A DNA stretch of 39,294 nucleotides from Bacteroidota bacterium (GTDB lineage: Bacteria; Bacteroidota; Bacteroidia; B-17B0; Aurantibacillaceae), in contig JABDBZ010000012.1 of assembly GCA_013288385.1 (NCBI GenBank), forward strand, positions 1 to 39,294, given 5' to 3'. The stretch's first letter is position 1. Each line of letters begins with the position of its first letter. The position numbers and the translations under genes were made by a program. The notes beneath the pieces are model-generated. The model was not told the DNA's origin and did not search any database. It saw only the letters and a list, made by a program, of their open reading frames with translations. Of this stretch, positions 8,480-17,192 are shown piece by piece.

Positions 8480-9504
8480 TTTTTCTTCTGACTTTTAATG
8501 TTGGTTTTCATACTATTGTCAATATTATTTAATTCCTCTTCATCGGCTGTTTGAACTTTATCTTTTGGAACACCTTTCTTACTGAGCAATGTGTATGTCA
8601 ATATTAATTCATGAGAACCATTATTATAGTTTCGAATGTTACTCATGGCAATATCGTAACTATATCCCATTGTAAATTGCTTACTAATTGTAACTCCCAA
8701 TAAAGCGCAGAAAGAGTTATTTTGCCATTTTTTACCTAAAGATGTATTAGTTTTCGCATGTCTGAAACTTGTACCAACCCACAACATCGATTTGTAAGCT
8801 AACTTCATGTTATATTCTATTTCAAATGGTGACGGATTATTGAATCTTAATAAAATTGAGGTCTGCAATGTGTATTCTTTTTTCTTTTTATCGAGTGTAA
8901 AAGTATAACCCGAATACAGATAAAAAATAGGTGTCAATTTACCAATTGTATTATTCCAATAGATTTTTCCATCCGGTAATTGCTGACCACTTGCACCAAA
9001 AAAGAATTTTTTACTATATAAATGAAATCCTCCATTAGCATCAAAGGCATTCGCATTTAAAATACTTGATGCTAAAAAATTATCGTCTTTATCATAAGGT
9101 TTTGCATTATATGCTTTTACATTATACTGAACAAAACCAACAGATAAACCAAAACCTATTTTCCATTTATCGTTTAATTTCAAATGATAACTATACGATC
9201 CATAAATTGAAGTACGATTGAGTAAACCCATTTGATCATTAGTAATCAAACCACCTACAGCCATTTGCGGTTGTTTTTTTAAAGTGCCGTAACCAGATGC
9301 CATATAAGTTTTTGGTGCTCCGTCAAAACCAGTCCATTGATTCCGGTAACCAGCATTGAATTGCATACCCTGAAACGTTCCTGCATAAGCAGGGTTATAC
9401 AGGTATTGATGTAACATAAAATTAGTGAGCTGTGTTTGTTGTTGCGATTTGGCTCCAAAAACGAATACCATCATCATGGATAAAATCAAGTTCCTTGAAT
9501 TCAT
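8476..9504 (-). CDS. PorP/SprF-family T9SS outer-membrane protein (first copy)
   Basis: From the ATG at 9504 this is a 342-residue protein with a signal peptide (MNSRNLILSMMMVFVFGAKSQ) and the family's opening pattern FMLHQYLYNPAYAGTFQG. A beta-barrel-like body and a charged C-terminal tail rich in Lys, Asp and Glu follow. An in-frame ATG at 9537 would add eleven polar residues (MLFKDHKSCNR) ahead of the signal peptide, so the inner ATG was chosen. The gene lies between the two adhesin genes. It follows the 1165-residue adhesin and overlaps the start of the 1280-residue adhesin by four bases. Its expected role is to help export or anchor a type B CTD protein, most simply the 1165-residue adhesin transcribed just before it. 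The charged tail is absent from the other PorP copy. Confidence 0.91.
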   Translation of the reverse strand: MNSRNLILSMMMVFVFGAKSQQQTQLTNFMLHQYLYNPAYAGTFQGMQFNAGYRNQWTGFDGAPKTYMASGYGTLKKQPQMAVGGLITNDQMGLLNRTSIYGSYSYHLKLNDKWKIGFGLSVGFVQYNVKAYNAKPYDKDDNFLASSILNANAFDANGGFHLYSKKFFFGASGQQLPDGKIYWNNTIGKLTPIFYLYSGYTFTLDKKKKEYTLQTSILLRFNNPSPFEIEYNMKLAYKSMLWVGTSFRHAKTNTSLGKKWQNNSFCALLGVTISKQFTMGYSYDIAMSNIRNYNNGSHELILTYTLLSKKGVPKDKVQTADEEELNNIDNSMKTNIKSQKKK

Positions 9505-9561
9505 TCGATTACAACTTTTATGGTCTTTAAATAACATTTCTATTTCTTATTTACGCTAAGT

Positions 9562-12500
9562 CTATTTCAATAAAGTTATGTTCCCTTTAATAACACCTGG
9601 TTTCGAACTATCTTTCAAATCAAGTGTGTAATAATATGCACCAACCGGTAATGGACTACCCTTATAGGAACCATCCCATGCATTTGAATACCCTGTTGAT
9701 CTAAAGATTGATTCTCCCCAACGGTTAAAAATCTCAATTTCTGCTTTTGGATAATAAACATCAATAAAATCTAAACGCCAATAATCATTTTTACCATCAT
9801 TATTTGGCGATATTATATTAGGAATAAGTTCTGCGATTTCCGTAACTATATTATTTATATCTACCACAAGTGAATATGTTGCAGGACATCCAAATTGGTC
9901 ATGAACGGTTTGAGTGACAACATAAAAACCATTACCGGAATAACTTGTTGAAGGGTTTTGATTTGAACTTGTTTGTCCATTTCCAAATGTCCACGACCAA
10001 TTTACTGCATTGGAAGATCCATCAAGAAATCCAACATCAGCACCAACAGATTTTGTGGCTGAATTAATAATTGTGAACGACGCGACAGGTTTTGGTGTAA
10101 TATTAACGGTCTGTATAACCGTACTTATACAACCATTGTTGGATGTAACTACATGAGTGATTGAATACTTACCTTCTTTATCGAAATTAACGCAAGTATC
10201 TTTAGAGATGCTAAAACCTTGTAGTTGAACTCCACCGCCAAAATCCCAATAATACCCGGTTAATGGTATTCCAGAAGGGGGTGCAACAGAAGAGCTATCC
10301 CAAAAACAAATCAATTGTGCAGAACCAGCACATGAACGTGTAACACCCAATTTTATTTGTGGTAATGGATAAATCGTAACAGGTCTTCTAATTGTATCGT
10401 AACAACCAAATGTATTCTTCACAACCAATTGCGCAGTATAAGTTCCCGCTGACGCATATAATGACGAAACTGTACTACTACTATTAGATGTTTGACCATC
10501 ACCAAAATCCCACTGCCAACCATTTAAGGCTCCCAAGCCTGAAGTATTGATTGACTGGTCTGTAAATAGTGTTGCTTGATTTAAGCAAACAGTATTTGTT
10601 ATAAAGTTAGCGGTTGGTTTATCTTGAAAATTAATTTGGATTTGATCAGTGGATCCATCACATATACCGTTTGCAGTGGTTGAAACAGTTAAAATCACAA
10701 ACCCCACATTAGTTTCAGTTGAAGTTGCAATGTAAGTATTTGATAAAGATGTATTATTTGGTACAAAAGTACCTGCCCCACCACTCCATAATACAGTATT
10801 AGAACTTGTACCAGTAATAACCGCATTTAATGCAACTATTGGATTGTTTTTACAACTATTCAAATCAATACCTGCACTAACAGAAGACGGCTGTGTAAAA
10901 AACACGACAACACTGTCCGAAACAGGCTTACAGAGCGCATTTGGAGGGGTAGTTAATTTAAGTTGAACTGAACCCGTTGAAATATCAAGAAGGCTTGGAA
11001 GATAGTTATTTGTTAATGATATATTGCTCGGAACAAACACACCCGTTCCATTTGTTGACCAAATTCCGGATACAATATTGTTACTTATGTATCCATTTAA
11101 ATTCACGGTAGAATTATTGCTACATCTAACAAGGGTAGATGTTGCAGCGGCTTTTACCAAAGGAGCCTTTTGAAAATTAATTGTAATTGTTTTTTGTTCA
11201 GCGGCACAAATTCCATTATTGATGCTTGTTAAAACGAGCTTAATCAAATTCTGGGAAGTATCAAGACTTGATGGGTAATAAGTAGTAGTTAAAGCGGCAA
11301 AGTTTGCAAAAGTACCACTTGCAGGCGCTACAGCAGACCATGTTCCCTGACTAGCAGCACCAATAATAAAACCATTTAATTGAATAGTAGGGTTATTTGT
11401 ACATTTAATTTGATCTGAACCAGAATTTACAATTGGACCCTGTAAAACCCGAATTTTAACAGTATCAGATTTATTAGGACAAAAACCTACAGATGTAAGT
11501 ACCATATTCACTTGCCCACCAGTCCAAGGAGTTGGGGTAGGAACAGGAACTAAAGATGTATCCAAGGCATTAGGTGTGTATACATTATTTGTCAATTGAT
11601 TTGGTCCACCAGAAAGAGTTCCAAATCCATTTGTACTCCAAACCCCTGCAACTGGTCCGCCGCCAACTTGGCCATTCAAAGTAAAACTTGTATTAGAACA
11701 AATTGTTGCTGTAGGAACTGAGTTTGCATAAACAAATGAACTAGTTCCAAACTCAGTTGTATAGCCATAACCAACACCATGAAGGGTAGAACCATTATGT
11801 AAAGCATTACCAAAAACATCTAAAGAATTCGACAATATACAATTTGCTCCTACAGGAATTTGTGCAGTTGTGTAAAAAATTCTTGCCCCAACTAAATTCC
11901 CTGAACTACCAACCACTGGCGAAAAACTTGCTGCGGGAACTGGCACAGGTATTGCGTTTGCCGTTAAAGTAAATCCATTCTGAAATCCGGTTCTGATATA
12001 CATATCTAAAAACATGGAATCAGAACTTAAACGTGTAAATGCAGTTGTATAAGAACCAGCACAATAAGCTGGGGTAACCTGAGCTCCGCCTAATTTACAA
12101 CCAAAACCGCTTACATGAAAAACATAAACAGGTTTGTCAGACTGTATGAATGATAAATTCGCTCCAGTCACATCAACACTAAAAGTCTCGCCGGTATTAA
12201 TCAACCAATTTGAAACAGTTCCGGAAGTTACAGTTAAGCTCGTTGAGTTTTGCGGCGCCATAATATACGCAACATTAGTTGTTGAATTACCATTATGCAC
12301 AACATATGCTGTTCCAAGTTGGCTACTATTTGTTATCTGATCTGAATAAAAACTTGGACAAACAGTACTATTTCCCGTAGATCCACTTATTGTAATAGCA
12401 ATCTGTTGATCTGACGAAACAATTGAACCCGCTAATTTGCTAGGACTTGTTGTACCTGCATCTCTTGTTGAATATGTTTCACCAAAATTTAGTGTTTTAG

Positions 12501-13059
12501 CAAACGTTACATTTTGGGCATGTCCAACACAATTGCCTCGTGGTGTAATAAGAATTGTTGTTACACCCGTTTGGGTAGCTACTACATCAAAGGATACATC
12601 ACCAACAACAGCACCAGTGGTTAAAGTAGGTAAAGTAGTTGGAAAAGGAGTATAAAAATCAGTACCTAAAGCTCGCTGACCTTTTAAAGTCAACATTTCA
12701 GTACTGTTACCAGAACCCACTGAATAATAAGCTGAAATTTTTTGAGTAGAACTGATATACAAACCTTTATTTGAAACCGTATTGGCTGCTCCACTTTGCA
12801 CAGCAGCCAACGAAGCAGTAAGATTAACGATAGTATTTGAATTCGCGGCTAGCGTAAATGTAAGATTAACACCACCGGCATTTGCAGGTTGCCTAACGTA
12901 TATAGTTGCGGGTTGAGAATACGCTGATAAATTCAATGCAATTGGACTGTTGGACAATGCAGGAGGAACTGACGGAGCTGAAAACCAAAAAACAGTATCA
13001 ACTTGCGCTTCAGTAAATAATACAAAACAACTAAGAATTAATAGGTAAAAATACCGCAT
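9562..13059 (-). CDS. Large T9SS adhesin-like protein: IgGFc-binding-like N-terminus, Ig-like repeats, PKD, type B CTD (operon lead gene)
   Basis: This 1165-residue exported protein has a signal peptide (MRYFYLLILSCFVLFTEAQ) followed by VDTVFWFSAP, which parallels IDTCFWFACP of the 1280-residue neighbour. The N-terminal part is IgGFc-binding-like and shares the pattern GxGCxLGxAxxxPxxCAGS with the neighbour (here GFGCKLGGAQVTPAYCAGS). About four Ig-like modules (GVWSTNGFGTLSG, GIWSTNGTGVFVP, VLWSGGAGTFVP) precede PKD domains with WQWDFGDGQTS and WSWTFGNGQTS. A type B gliding-motility-associated CTD (SPNNDGKNDYWRL, AWDGSYKG, PVGAYYYTL) ends the protein. It is the first gene of the operon, divergent from the DUF58 gene with 163 bases between. 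TATATTCG on the minus strand at 13133-13140 could be a -7 element, but the -33 box is poorly spaced. It and the 1280-residue protein look like products of an ancient duplication. Confidence 0.9.
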   Translation of the reverse strand: MRYFYLLILSCFVLFTEAQVDTVFWFSAPSVPPALSNSPIALNLSAYSQPATIYVRQPANAGGVNLTFTLAANSNTIVNLTASLAAVQSGAANTVSNKGLYISSTQKISAYYSVGSGNSTEMLTLKGQRALGTDFYTPFPTTLPTLTTGAVVGDVSFDVVATQTGVTTILITPRGNCVGHAQNVTFAKTLNFGETYSTRDAGTTSPSKLAGSIVSSDQQIAITISGSTGNSTVCPSFYSDQITNSSQLGTAYVVHNGNSTTNVAYIMAPQNSTSLTVTSGTVSNWLINTGETFSVDVTGANLSFIQSDKPVYVFHVSGFGCKLGGAQVTPAYCAGSYTTAFTRLSSDSMFLDMYIRTGFQNGFTLTANAIPVPVPAASFSPVVGSSGNLVGARIFYTTAQIPVGANCILSNSLDVFGNALHNGSTLHGVGYGYTTEFGTSSFVYANSVPTATICSNTSFTLNGQVGGGPVAGVWSTNGFGTLSGGPNQLTNNVYTPNALDTSLVPVPTPTPWTGGQVNMVLTSVGFCPNKSDTVKIRVLQGPIVNSGSDQIKCTNNPTIQLNGFIIGAASQGTWSAVAPASGTFANFAALTTTYYPSSLDTSQNLIKLVLTSINNGICAAEQKTITINFQKAPLVKAAATSTLVRCSNNSTVNLNGYISNNIVSGIWSTNGTGVFVPSNISLTNNYLPSLLDISTGSVQLKLTTPPNALCKPVSDSVVVFFTQPSSVSAGIDLNSCKNNPIVALNAVITGTSSNTVLWSGGAGTFVPNNTSLSNTYIATSTETNVGFVILTVSTTANGICDGSTDQIQINFQDKPTANFITNTVCLNQATLFTDQSINTSGLGALNGWQWDFGDGQTSNSSSTVSSLYASAGTYTAQLVVKNTFGCYDTIRRPVTIYPLPQIKLGVTRSCAGSAQLICFWDSSSVAPPSGIPLTGYYWDFGGGVQLQGFSISKDTCVNFDKEGKYSITHVVTSNNGCISTVIQTVNITPKPVASFTIINSATKSVGADVGFLDGSSNAVNWSWTFGNGQTSSNQNPSTSYSGNGFYVVTQTVHDQFGCPATYSLVVDINNIVTEIAELIPNIISPNNDGKNDYWRLDFIDVYYPKAEIEIFNRWGESIFRSTGYSNAWDGSYKGSPLPVGAYYYTLDLKDSSKPGVIKGNITLLK

Positions 13060-13222
13060 ATGTCTACTTTTTTAAATACTTAACCATCGAATCTAGATCC
13101 GATTTTCTAATTTTAAATTTTGTTAATTGCTACGAATATAATTAAAAAAAGTGGTAATTGTGCAAATTTAACAAAATAATGGGCCTATATTCACGTTGAA
13201 ATAGTGAGAAATTAACATAGCG

Positions 13223-14134
13223 ATGCCCATAAATCAAAACCAGCTTGAGCCCTTTAAAAACTTAGAACTTATTGCCAAAAAGGTGGTTGAAGGCTTTATT
13301 ACCGGCATGCACAAAAGTCCTTTTCATGGATTTTCAGTTGAGTTCGCCGAACACAGAATTTATAATAAAGGGGAAAGTACTAAACACATCGATTGGAAAT
13401 TGTTCGCAAGAACCGACAAATTATTCATAAAACGTTATGAAGAAGAAACCAATTTACGTTGCCAAATTGTGATTGATGATTCATCAAGCATGCTATTTCC
13501 AAAAGATTCAGAAAACACAAAATTGAATTTTAGCATTTATGCAGCCGCGGCTCTTTGTGAGCTTCTCAAACAACAAAGGGATGCATTTGGATTAACTATT
13601 TTTCAAAACAAGATAACACAACATTTACCAGCAAAAGGAAGTACAACTCAAAAAAGGATCATATTTGACGTCCTTGAAAAACTTTTGGAAGAAAAAGAAA
13701 TGAATAAAAACACTTCGGCAGAATCGGCTTTAAACGAAATTGCTGAAATTATTCACAAACGTTCATTGGTTATTATTTTTAGTGACATGTTTGATAATAA
13801 AAGTAAACACGAGGAACTTTTTTCTGCTTTACAGCATTTAAAATTTAGAAAACACGAAGTGATTTTGTTTCACGTAACAGACAAAAAGAAAGAATTGGAT
13901 TTTGAATTTGAAAACAGACCTTATCATTTTATTGACATGGAAAGTGGTGAGGAATTGAAGTTAAATCCAAGTCAAGTTAAAGAACAATACATTCAAAGTA
14001 TTACAAAATATAAAGAAGAATTAGAATTAAAATGTGGTCAGTATCAAATTGATTTTGTTGAAGCAGACATACATGAAGGCTTTGAAAAGGTATTGTATGC
14101 TTATATTGTTAAACGAAATTTAATGAGCAAATAA
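13223..14134 (+). CDS. DUF58 / vWA-like domain protein
   Basis: This 303-residue cytoplasmic protein is of the DUF58 family, whose C-terminal half folds like a von Willebrand A domain. Landmarks are the FHGFSVEFAEHRIYNKGE block, the DUF58 signature HIDWKLFARTDKLFIKRYEEE, and the vWA-like MIDAS-type sequence IDDSSSM. LVIIFSDMFD follows further on. Family members usually sit beside a MoxR-type AAA+ ATPase and BatA/BatB genes, with roles in envelope stress or chaperone-like complex assembly. No such partner is present in this window, where the flanks are the divergent adhesin operon and the convergent LytTR gene (3 bases between stops). The ATG at 13223 fits the family's N-terminus. A MoxR partner may be elsewhere in the genome. 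Confidence 0.9.
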   Translation: MPINQNQLEPFKNLELIAKKVVEGFITGMHKSPFHGFSVEFAEHRIYNKGESTKHIDWKLFARTDKLFIKRYEEETNLRCQIVIDDSSSMLFPKDSENTKLNFSIYAAAALCELLKQQRDAFGLTIFQNKITQHLPAKGSTTQKRIIFDVLEKLLEEKEMNKNTSAESALNEIAEIIHKRSLVIIFSDMFDNKSKHEELFSALQHLKFRKHEVILFHVTDKKKELDFEFENRPYHFIDMESGEELKLNPSQVKEQYIQSITKYKEELELKCGQYQIDFVEADIHEGFEKVLYAYIVKRNLMSK

Positions 14135-14137
14135 AAT

Positions 14138-14881
14138 TCAAATCCCGAGCTTCTCTTTCAGTTTTACATAGCTCGTTCTGCTCACCGGGATTTTTTTTCC
14201 AGATCTTAAAACTGCAACAAACGAATTCTTTTCCATCGGCTCAATTCGTGTTAATTCTTTTAAATTTACAATAAACGATCTGTGAGTTCTAAAAAAATCA
14301 TTCTCATTTAAAACACTTTCATAATAATTCATTGTTTTCTTTTTTAGAAAATAGGTGTCTTTCGTAAAAATCTTTATATAATCGTCAAATGCCTCTATAT
14401 AATGGATATCCGCTGTTGGCACAATTCTAATATCACTTCCATTTTTTATAACTATTCTATTTTTTTCTTCTGTAAATAAATTTGGGTTTTCTAAAAGTGT
14501 CTCCATTTCCCTATTTCTATTTCCTACATCCGGTTTTGTTTTCCATTTTTCAATGGCAATATTAAATCTATCCTGACCGTATGGTTTCAACAAATAATCA
14601 ATTGCGTTTGCTTCAAAAGCCTTGATAGCATATTCATCAAAAGCAGTTGTAAAAATAATTGCAGGTTGATGATCCAACAACTCTAACATTTCGAAACCAT
14701 TTATTTTTGGCATTTGGATATCTAAAAAAACAAGATCAGGCTTTAATTGATGAATTGCCTTCACACCTTCAAATCCATCACCACACTGCGCGGCAACTTC
14801 GATATCATGGTGTTGCAAAAGAAATTCCTGAACAATACTTCTCGCCAATGGTTCATCGTCGATTATGATCGCTTTTTTCAT
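14138..14881 (-). CDS. LytTR-family DNA-binding response regulator
   Basis: This 247-residue response regulator has an N-terminal receiver domain (residues 1-115) with acidic pocket D8/D9, phosphoacceptor D54 (VFLDIQMPK) and conserved Lys in LLKPYG. A C-terminal LytTR DNA-binding domain (about 140-245) includes HYIEAFDDYIKIFT, FFRTHRSFIVNL and IPVSRTSYVKLK. LytTR proteins bind direct repeats upstream of target promoters. The ATG directly follows the TAA of the sensor kinase gene with no spacer, so the two are translationally coupled and almost certainly form a cognate pair. It is the last gene of the LiaF-like/DUF4288/LytS/LytTR operon. Its stop is 3 bases from the stop of the convergent DUF58 gene, leaving no room for a terminator. 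Confidence 0.96.
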   Translation of the reverse strand: MKKAIIIDDEPLARSIVQEFLLQHHDIEVAAQCGDGFEGVKAIHQLKPDLVFLDIQMPKINGFEMLELLDHQPAIIFTTAFDEYAIKAFEANAIDYLLKPYGQDRFNIAIEKWKTKPDVGNRNREMETLLENPNLFTEEKNRIVIKNGSDIRIVPTADIHYIEAFDDYIKIFTKDTYFLKKKTMNYYESVLNENDFFRTHRSFIVNLKELTRIEPMEKNSFVAVLRSGKKIPVSRTSYVKLKEKLGI

Positions 14882-15922
14882 TTAAGTTTGTGGTATTTTT
14901 AATATAGTTGTAAATATTGAATTCTCGCTTTTTGTGAATAATAAATCTTTTCTTGCAAAAAGCAAATACAATCTTCGCTGAATAGATTCAAGGCCAAAAC
15001 TATTTCCGGCATTTGCTTTTTGTGTGTTTTCATCAAATGGATTAGTAATTTCGATCACTAATAATTTATCTTCAATAAAGGATTTTAAACTAACTGTAAC
15101 ATCTCCCACGGTATCATATAAACCAAACTTAATCGCATTTTCAACAACCGGCTGCAAAAGTAAAGGAGGAATATTTGTTTCTAAACACAACTCACAATTT
15201 TCAATACTTACATTTAATCTATGACCAAACCTTACTTTTTCTATTTCCAAATATAATTGTAAATGCTTTAATTCTTCTTTGAATGGTATTAATTTTTGTT
15301 CATCCTTTTTTAAAGTGCCACGTAAAAATTCGGAAAGTTGTTGAACCATTTTTCTCGCCTCATTTGGCTGAGCAACAACCAAAGCATTAATCGAATTTAA
15401 GCTATTAAATAAAAAATGTGGTTGAAGTTGTTGTCTCAATTTCGCTAACTCGGCTTCACGCATCGTGCTTTCAATCTCAACCTGATTCTTCTCCCTTTCT
15501 TTGTTTTCATTCAAATTATATAAAAGCCAATTAATAATTGTGATACACGTAATAATAAGTAAAGTAATTACAGAACGGATGGGTAGAGATTGTTTTAAGA
15601 AAATTAAATATGCTGTTTCCGAAACAAATATTTTTTGCAAAATTAAATCAATCAAAAAATTATAGACTCCAACTAAAACCAAAATATACACCATTCGGTA
15701 TAGCCTGTTAGATTTTCCAGGCTGATAGAATTTGTAAATTAAAATGGTAATAATTCCAAATAATGCAAGTAACAAATTTGAAACAGATGCGTCAATAATG
15801 GAAAGCTTCCAACTTAGATTAAGTTTATGTAAAACCAAAATATGGAGACAAGAAAAAAAGATCCACCAGGCAGAATAAACTGCAAGCAAACGATTTGTAG
15901 AATATAAAATATTGCTCTTCAA
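14882..15922 (-). CDS. LytS-type sensor histidine kinase (His_kinase family)
   Basis: This 346-residue membrane sensor kinase has about four transmembrane segments in residues 18-137 and little periplasmic sequence. A short coiled coil (about 138-165) precedes the His_kinase domain, with phosphoacceptor H169 in LQPHFLFNSLNSINAL. The ATPase domain carries the N-box-like LLQPVVENAIKFGL and a G-box GNSFGLESIQRRL. Such kinases phosphorylate a LytTR regulator, here the next gene. The start is TTG at 15922: it lies 3 bases after the DUF4288 stop, and no in-frame ATG occurs before the middle of the membrane domain. With a LiaF-like protein two genes upstream, the input may be membrane stress relayed by LiaF, as in the Firmicute LiaFSR system. 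That link is inference. Confidence 0.94.
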   Translation of the reverse strand: MKSNILYSTNRLLAVYSAWWIFFSCLHILVLHKLNLSWKLSIIDASVSNLLLALFGIITILIYKFYQPGKSNRLYRMVYILVLVGVYNFLIDLILQKIFVSETAYLIFLKQSLPIRSVITLLIITCITIINWLLYNLNENKEREKNQVEIESTMREAELAKLRQQLQPHFLFNSLNSINALVVAQPNEARKMVQQLSEFLRGTLKKDEQKLIPFKEELKHLQLYLEIEKVRFGHRLNVSIENCELCLETNIPPLLLQPVVENAIKFGLYDTVGDVTVSLKSFIEDKLLVIEITNPFDENTQKANAGNSFGLESIQRRLYLLFARKDLLFTKSENSIFTTILKIPQT

Positions 15923-15925
15923 ATT

Positions 15926-16273
15926 TTAACTGAAGCTCAATAATTTTGTTTGAATAACTTGTGATCTGTGCTTTACTAATTCAATGAAAGAACTCGAATC
16001 ATTTGTTTCATGAGTTGTTGAATAAAGGCTGTCACCATTTTTTAGTTTTTCTATTTCAACAAGATCCATGACGTCAATGAATTTCCATTCAACCTGTTCT
16101 TCATTTTCGTTCTTAAATTTATCTTCTTGTTTTTTTCCATGAGTTTTTGCCTTTGTATAGGCTTCCTCTATGTTTCTTGCAGAAAAATAAATAGTTTGTT
16201 CATCAAATTGGGATGTACGTGATCCATTTTCAAAATGAATATTGTAAATTAATTTAGCGATGTATGAATTCAT
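15926..16273 (-). CDS. DUF4288-like small cytoplasmic protein
   Basis: This 115-residue soluble protein has no signal peptide or membrane segment. Features such as SYIAKLIYNIHFENG, EQTIYFSARNIEEAYTKAKTHGKK and VEWKFIDVMDLVEIEKL match the pattern of DUF4288: a beta-strand-rich core with an 'AxNxEEAxxKA' helix and a WKFxGVxDL motif. The function of this family is unknown. It sits between the LiaF-like gene (12-base gap) and the sensor kinase (3-base gap), so it should be made together with the two-component system and may be an accessory or modulator. The family call is from recalled pattern, not from a search. Confidence 0.7.
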   Translation of the reverse strand: MNSYIAKLIYNIHFENGSRTSQFDEQTIYFSARNIEEAYTKAKTHGKKQEDKFKNENEEQVEWKFIDVMDLVEIEKLKNGDSLYSTTHETNDSSSFIELVKHRSQVIQTKLLSFS

Positions 16274-16285
16274 AAAATATATTTT

Positions 16286-17083
16286 TTAATTGTAACTTCT
16301 AATATCTATTCCCCCAAAAAAAGTAGTTCCTTTGAGTATTAATATTTTGTTTTCGGCGTTTGTAATATTTGCCTGTATTGGCCGTTTATCTTCTATTCCA
16401 CCAAACACGGCAATTAATTCAGATTTAATTTCCCAATTAGAAGGAATGATTAATCGTGTTCCTCCAAAAACTTGTGTGATTTCTAAAGTTACATTATCCT
16501 TAAAATCAGCTTGACTTAGGTTATATTCAGCTCCTCCGAAGATGTTCGTAATTTCGCCTCCTTTAAAATCCTTAGAAATTATATTTTTTTTAACCGAACC
16601 CATAAAGCTTGTTGAGTCAATGTGATCTTCGGTACTGCTTGTATAGCTTTTGTCCCAATGTGCAGGATTCATTTTATAACCATGAAATCGTTGCCAACGG
16701 TCCCATTTGTTTGGATCAAATTTTCTTTTTGGTCTAAAGATCATGGTCATACCAATTAAAATAATTATTACCGGCCAAATAAAAGGGGTAATATTTAAAC
16801 CGGGATAAAAATCACTGATTAAAAAAGCGGAACCCACAAACACAAAAACTAACCATGTCCAATTTCTAAACATGCATTTTATACCAATTATTAAACCAAT
16901 TCCAATGAATAACATTTTCCATGAAAAAATCCAATCCGGAATAAAAGCACCTAACTCCTTTGCCAAATAAAGTGCGCCAAAAAGTACAACAAAAAAACCA
17001 CCAATCATTTTTCCTCTTCTATGGTTTTTTTCCCAGTTTTCCCAAAATTGCTCTTGTTCAGCACTATTCGTTTGATTCTCCAT
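16286..17083 (-). CDS. LiaF-like membrane protein (LiaF transmembrane and C-terminal domains)
   Basis: This 265-residue protein has four transmembrane helices in residues 25-115, in two hairpins (GKMIGGFFVVLFGALYLAKE and following; WLVFVFVGSAFLISDF; WPVIIILIGMTMIF). A linker and a C-terminal beta-rich domain follow, with repeated 'xxVFGGxxxxx' turns (NIFGGAEYNL, QVFGGTRLIIP, AVFGGIEDKRP, TFFGGIDIRS), typical of the LiaF C-terminal/DUF2154 fold. In Firmicutes LiaF inhibits the LiaS kinase until cell-wall-active antibiotics or membrane stress relieve it. Here the gene leads an operon with a LytS/LytTR pair rather than LiaS/LiaR. A promoter-like TACCTTTG lies just upstream. The start at 17083 is the first ATG and gives a polar N-terminal tail (MENQTNSAEQEQFWENWEKN). 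Confidence 0.88.
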   Translation of the reverse strand: MENQTNSAEQEQFWENWEKNHRRGKMIGGFFVVLFGALYLAKELGAFIPDWIFSWKMLFIGIGLIIGIKCMFRNWTWLVFVFVGSAFLISDFYPGLNITPFIWPVIIILIGMTMIFRPKRKFDPNKWDRWQRFHGYKMNPAHWDKSYTSSTEDHIDSTSFMGSVKKNIISKDFKGGEITNIFGGAEYNLSQADFKDNVTLEITQVFGGTRLIIPSNWEIKSELIAVFGGIEDKRPIQANITNAENKILILKGTTFFGGIDIRSYN

Positions 17084-17099
17084 TGTTTTAATTTTTATT

Positions 17100-17131
17100 C
17101 AAAGGTATACTACTCTTCAAGCATAATCAAT
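17100..17131 (-). promoter_or_regulatory. Candidate promoter of the LiaF-like/LytS/LytTR operon
   Basis: On the minus strand TACCTTTG (17107 to 17100) matches TAnnTTTG fully. ATTG (17131 to 17128) lies 20 bases upstream as a three-of-four match to TTTG. Transcription would begin only about ten bases before the ATG at 17083, a short leader. Confidence 0.45.
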
Positions 17132-17192
17132 ACCAAATAGGCACATGAATAATGCCAGTCGGTGAATAGTGTTCTAAAGAAGGTAAATTGTA

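Noticed and set aside
12134..12655. Plus-strand open frames inside the adhesin genes (also at 5003-5203 and 5535-5792)
   Set aside because: They are antisense to long repeat-rich coding sequence and show no start context or family pattern.
13163..13170. TAAATTTG on the minus strand as the adhesin operon promoter
   Set aside because: It matches the -7 consensus, but the bases 19-21 upstream do not resemble TTTG, so it is not listed as a feature.
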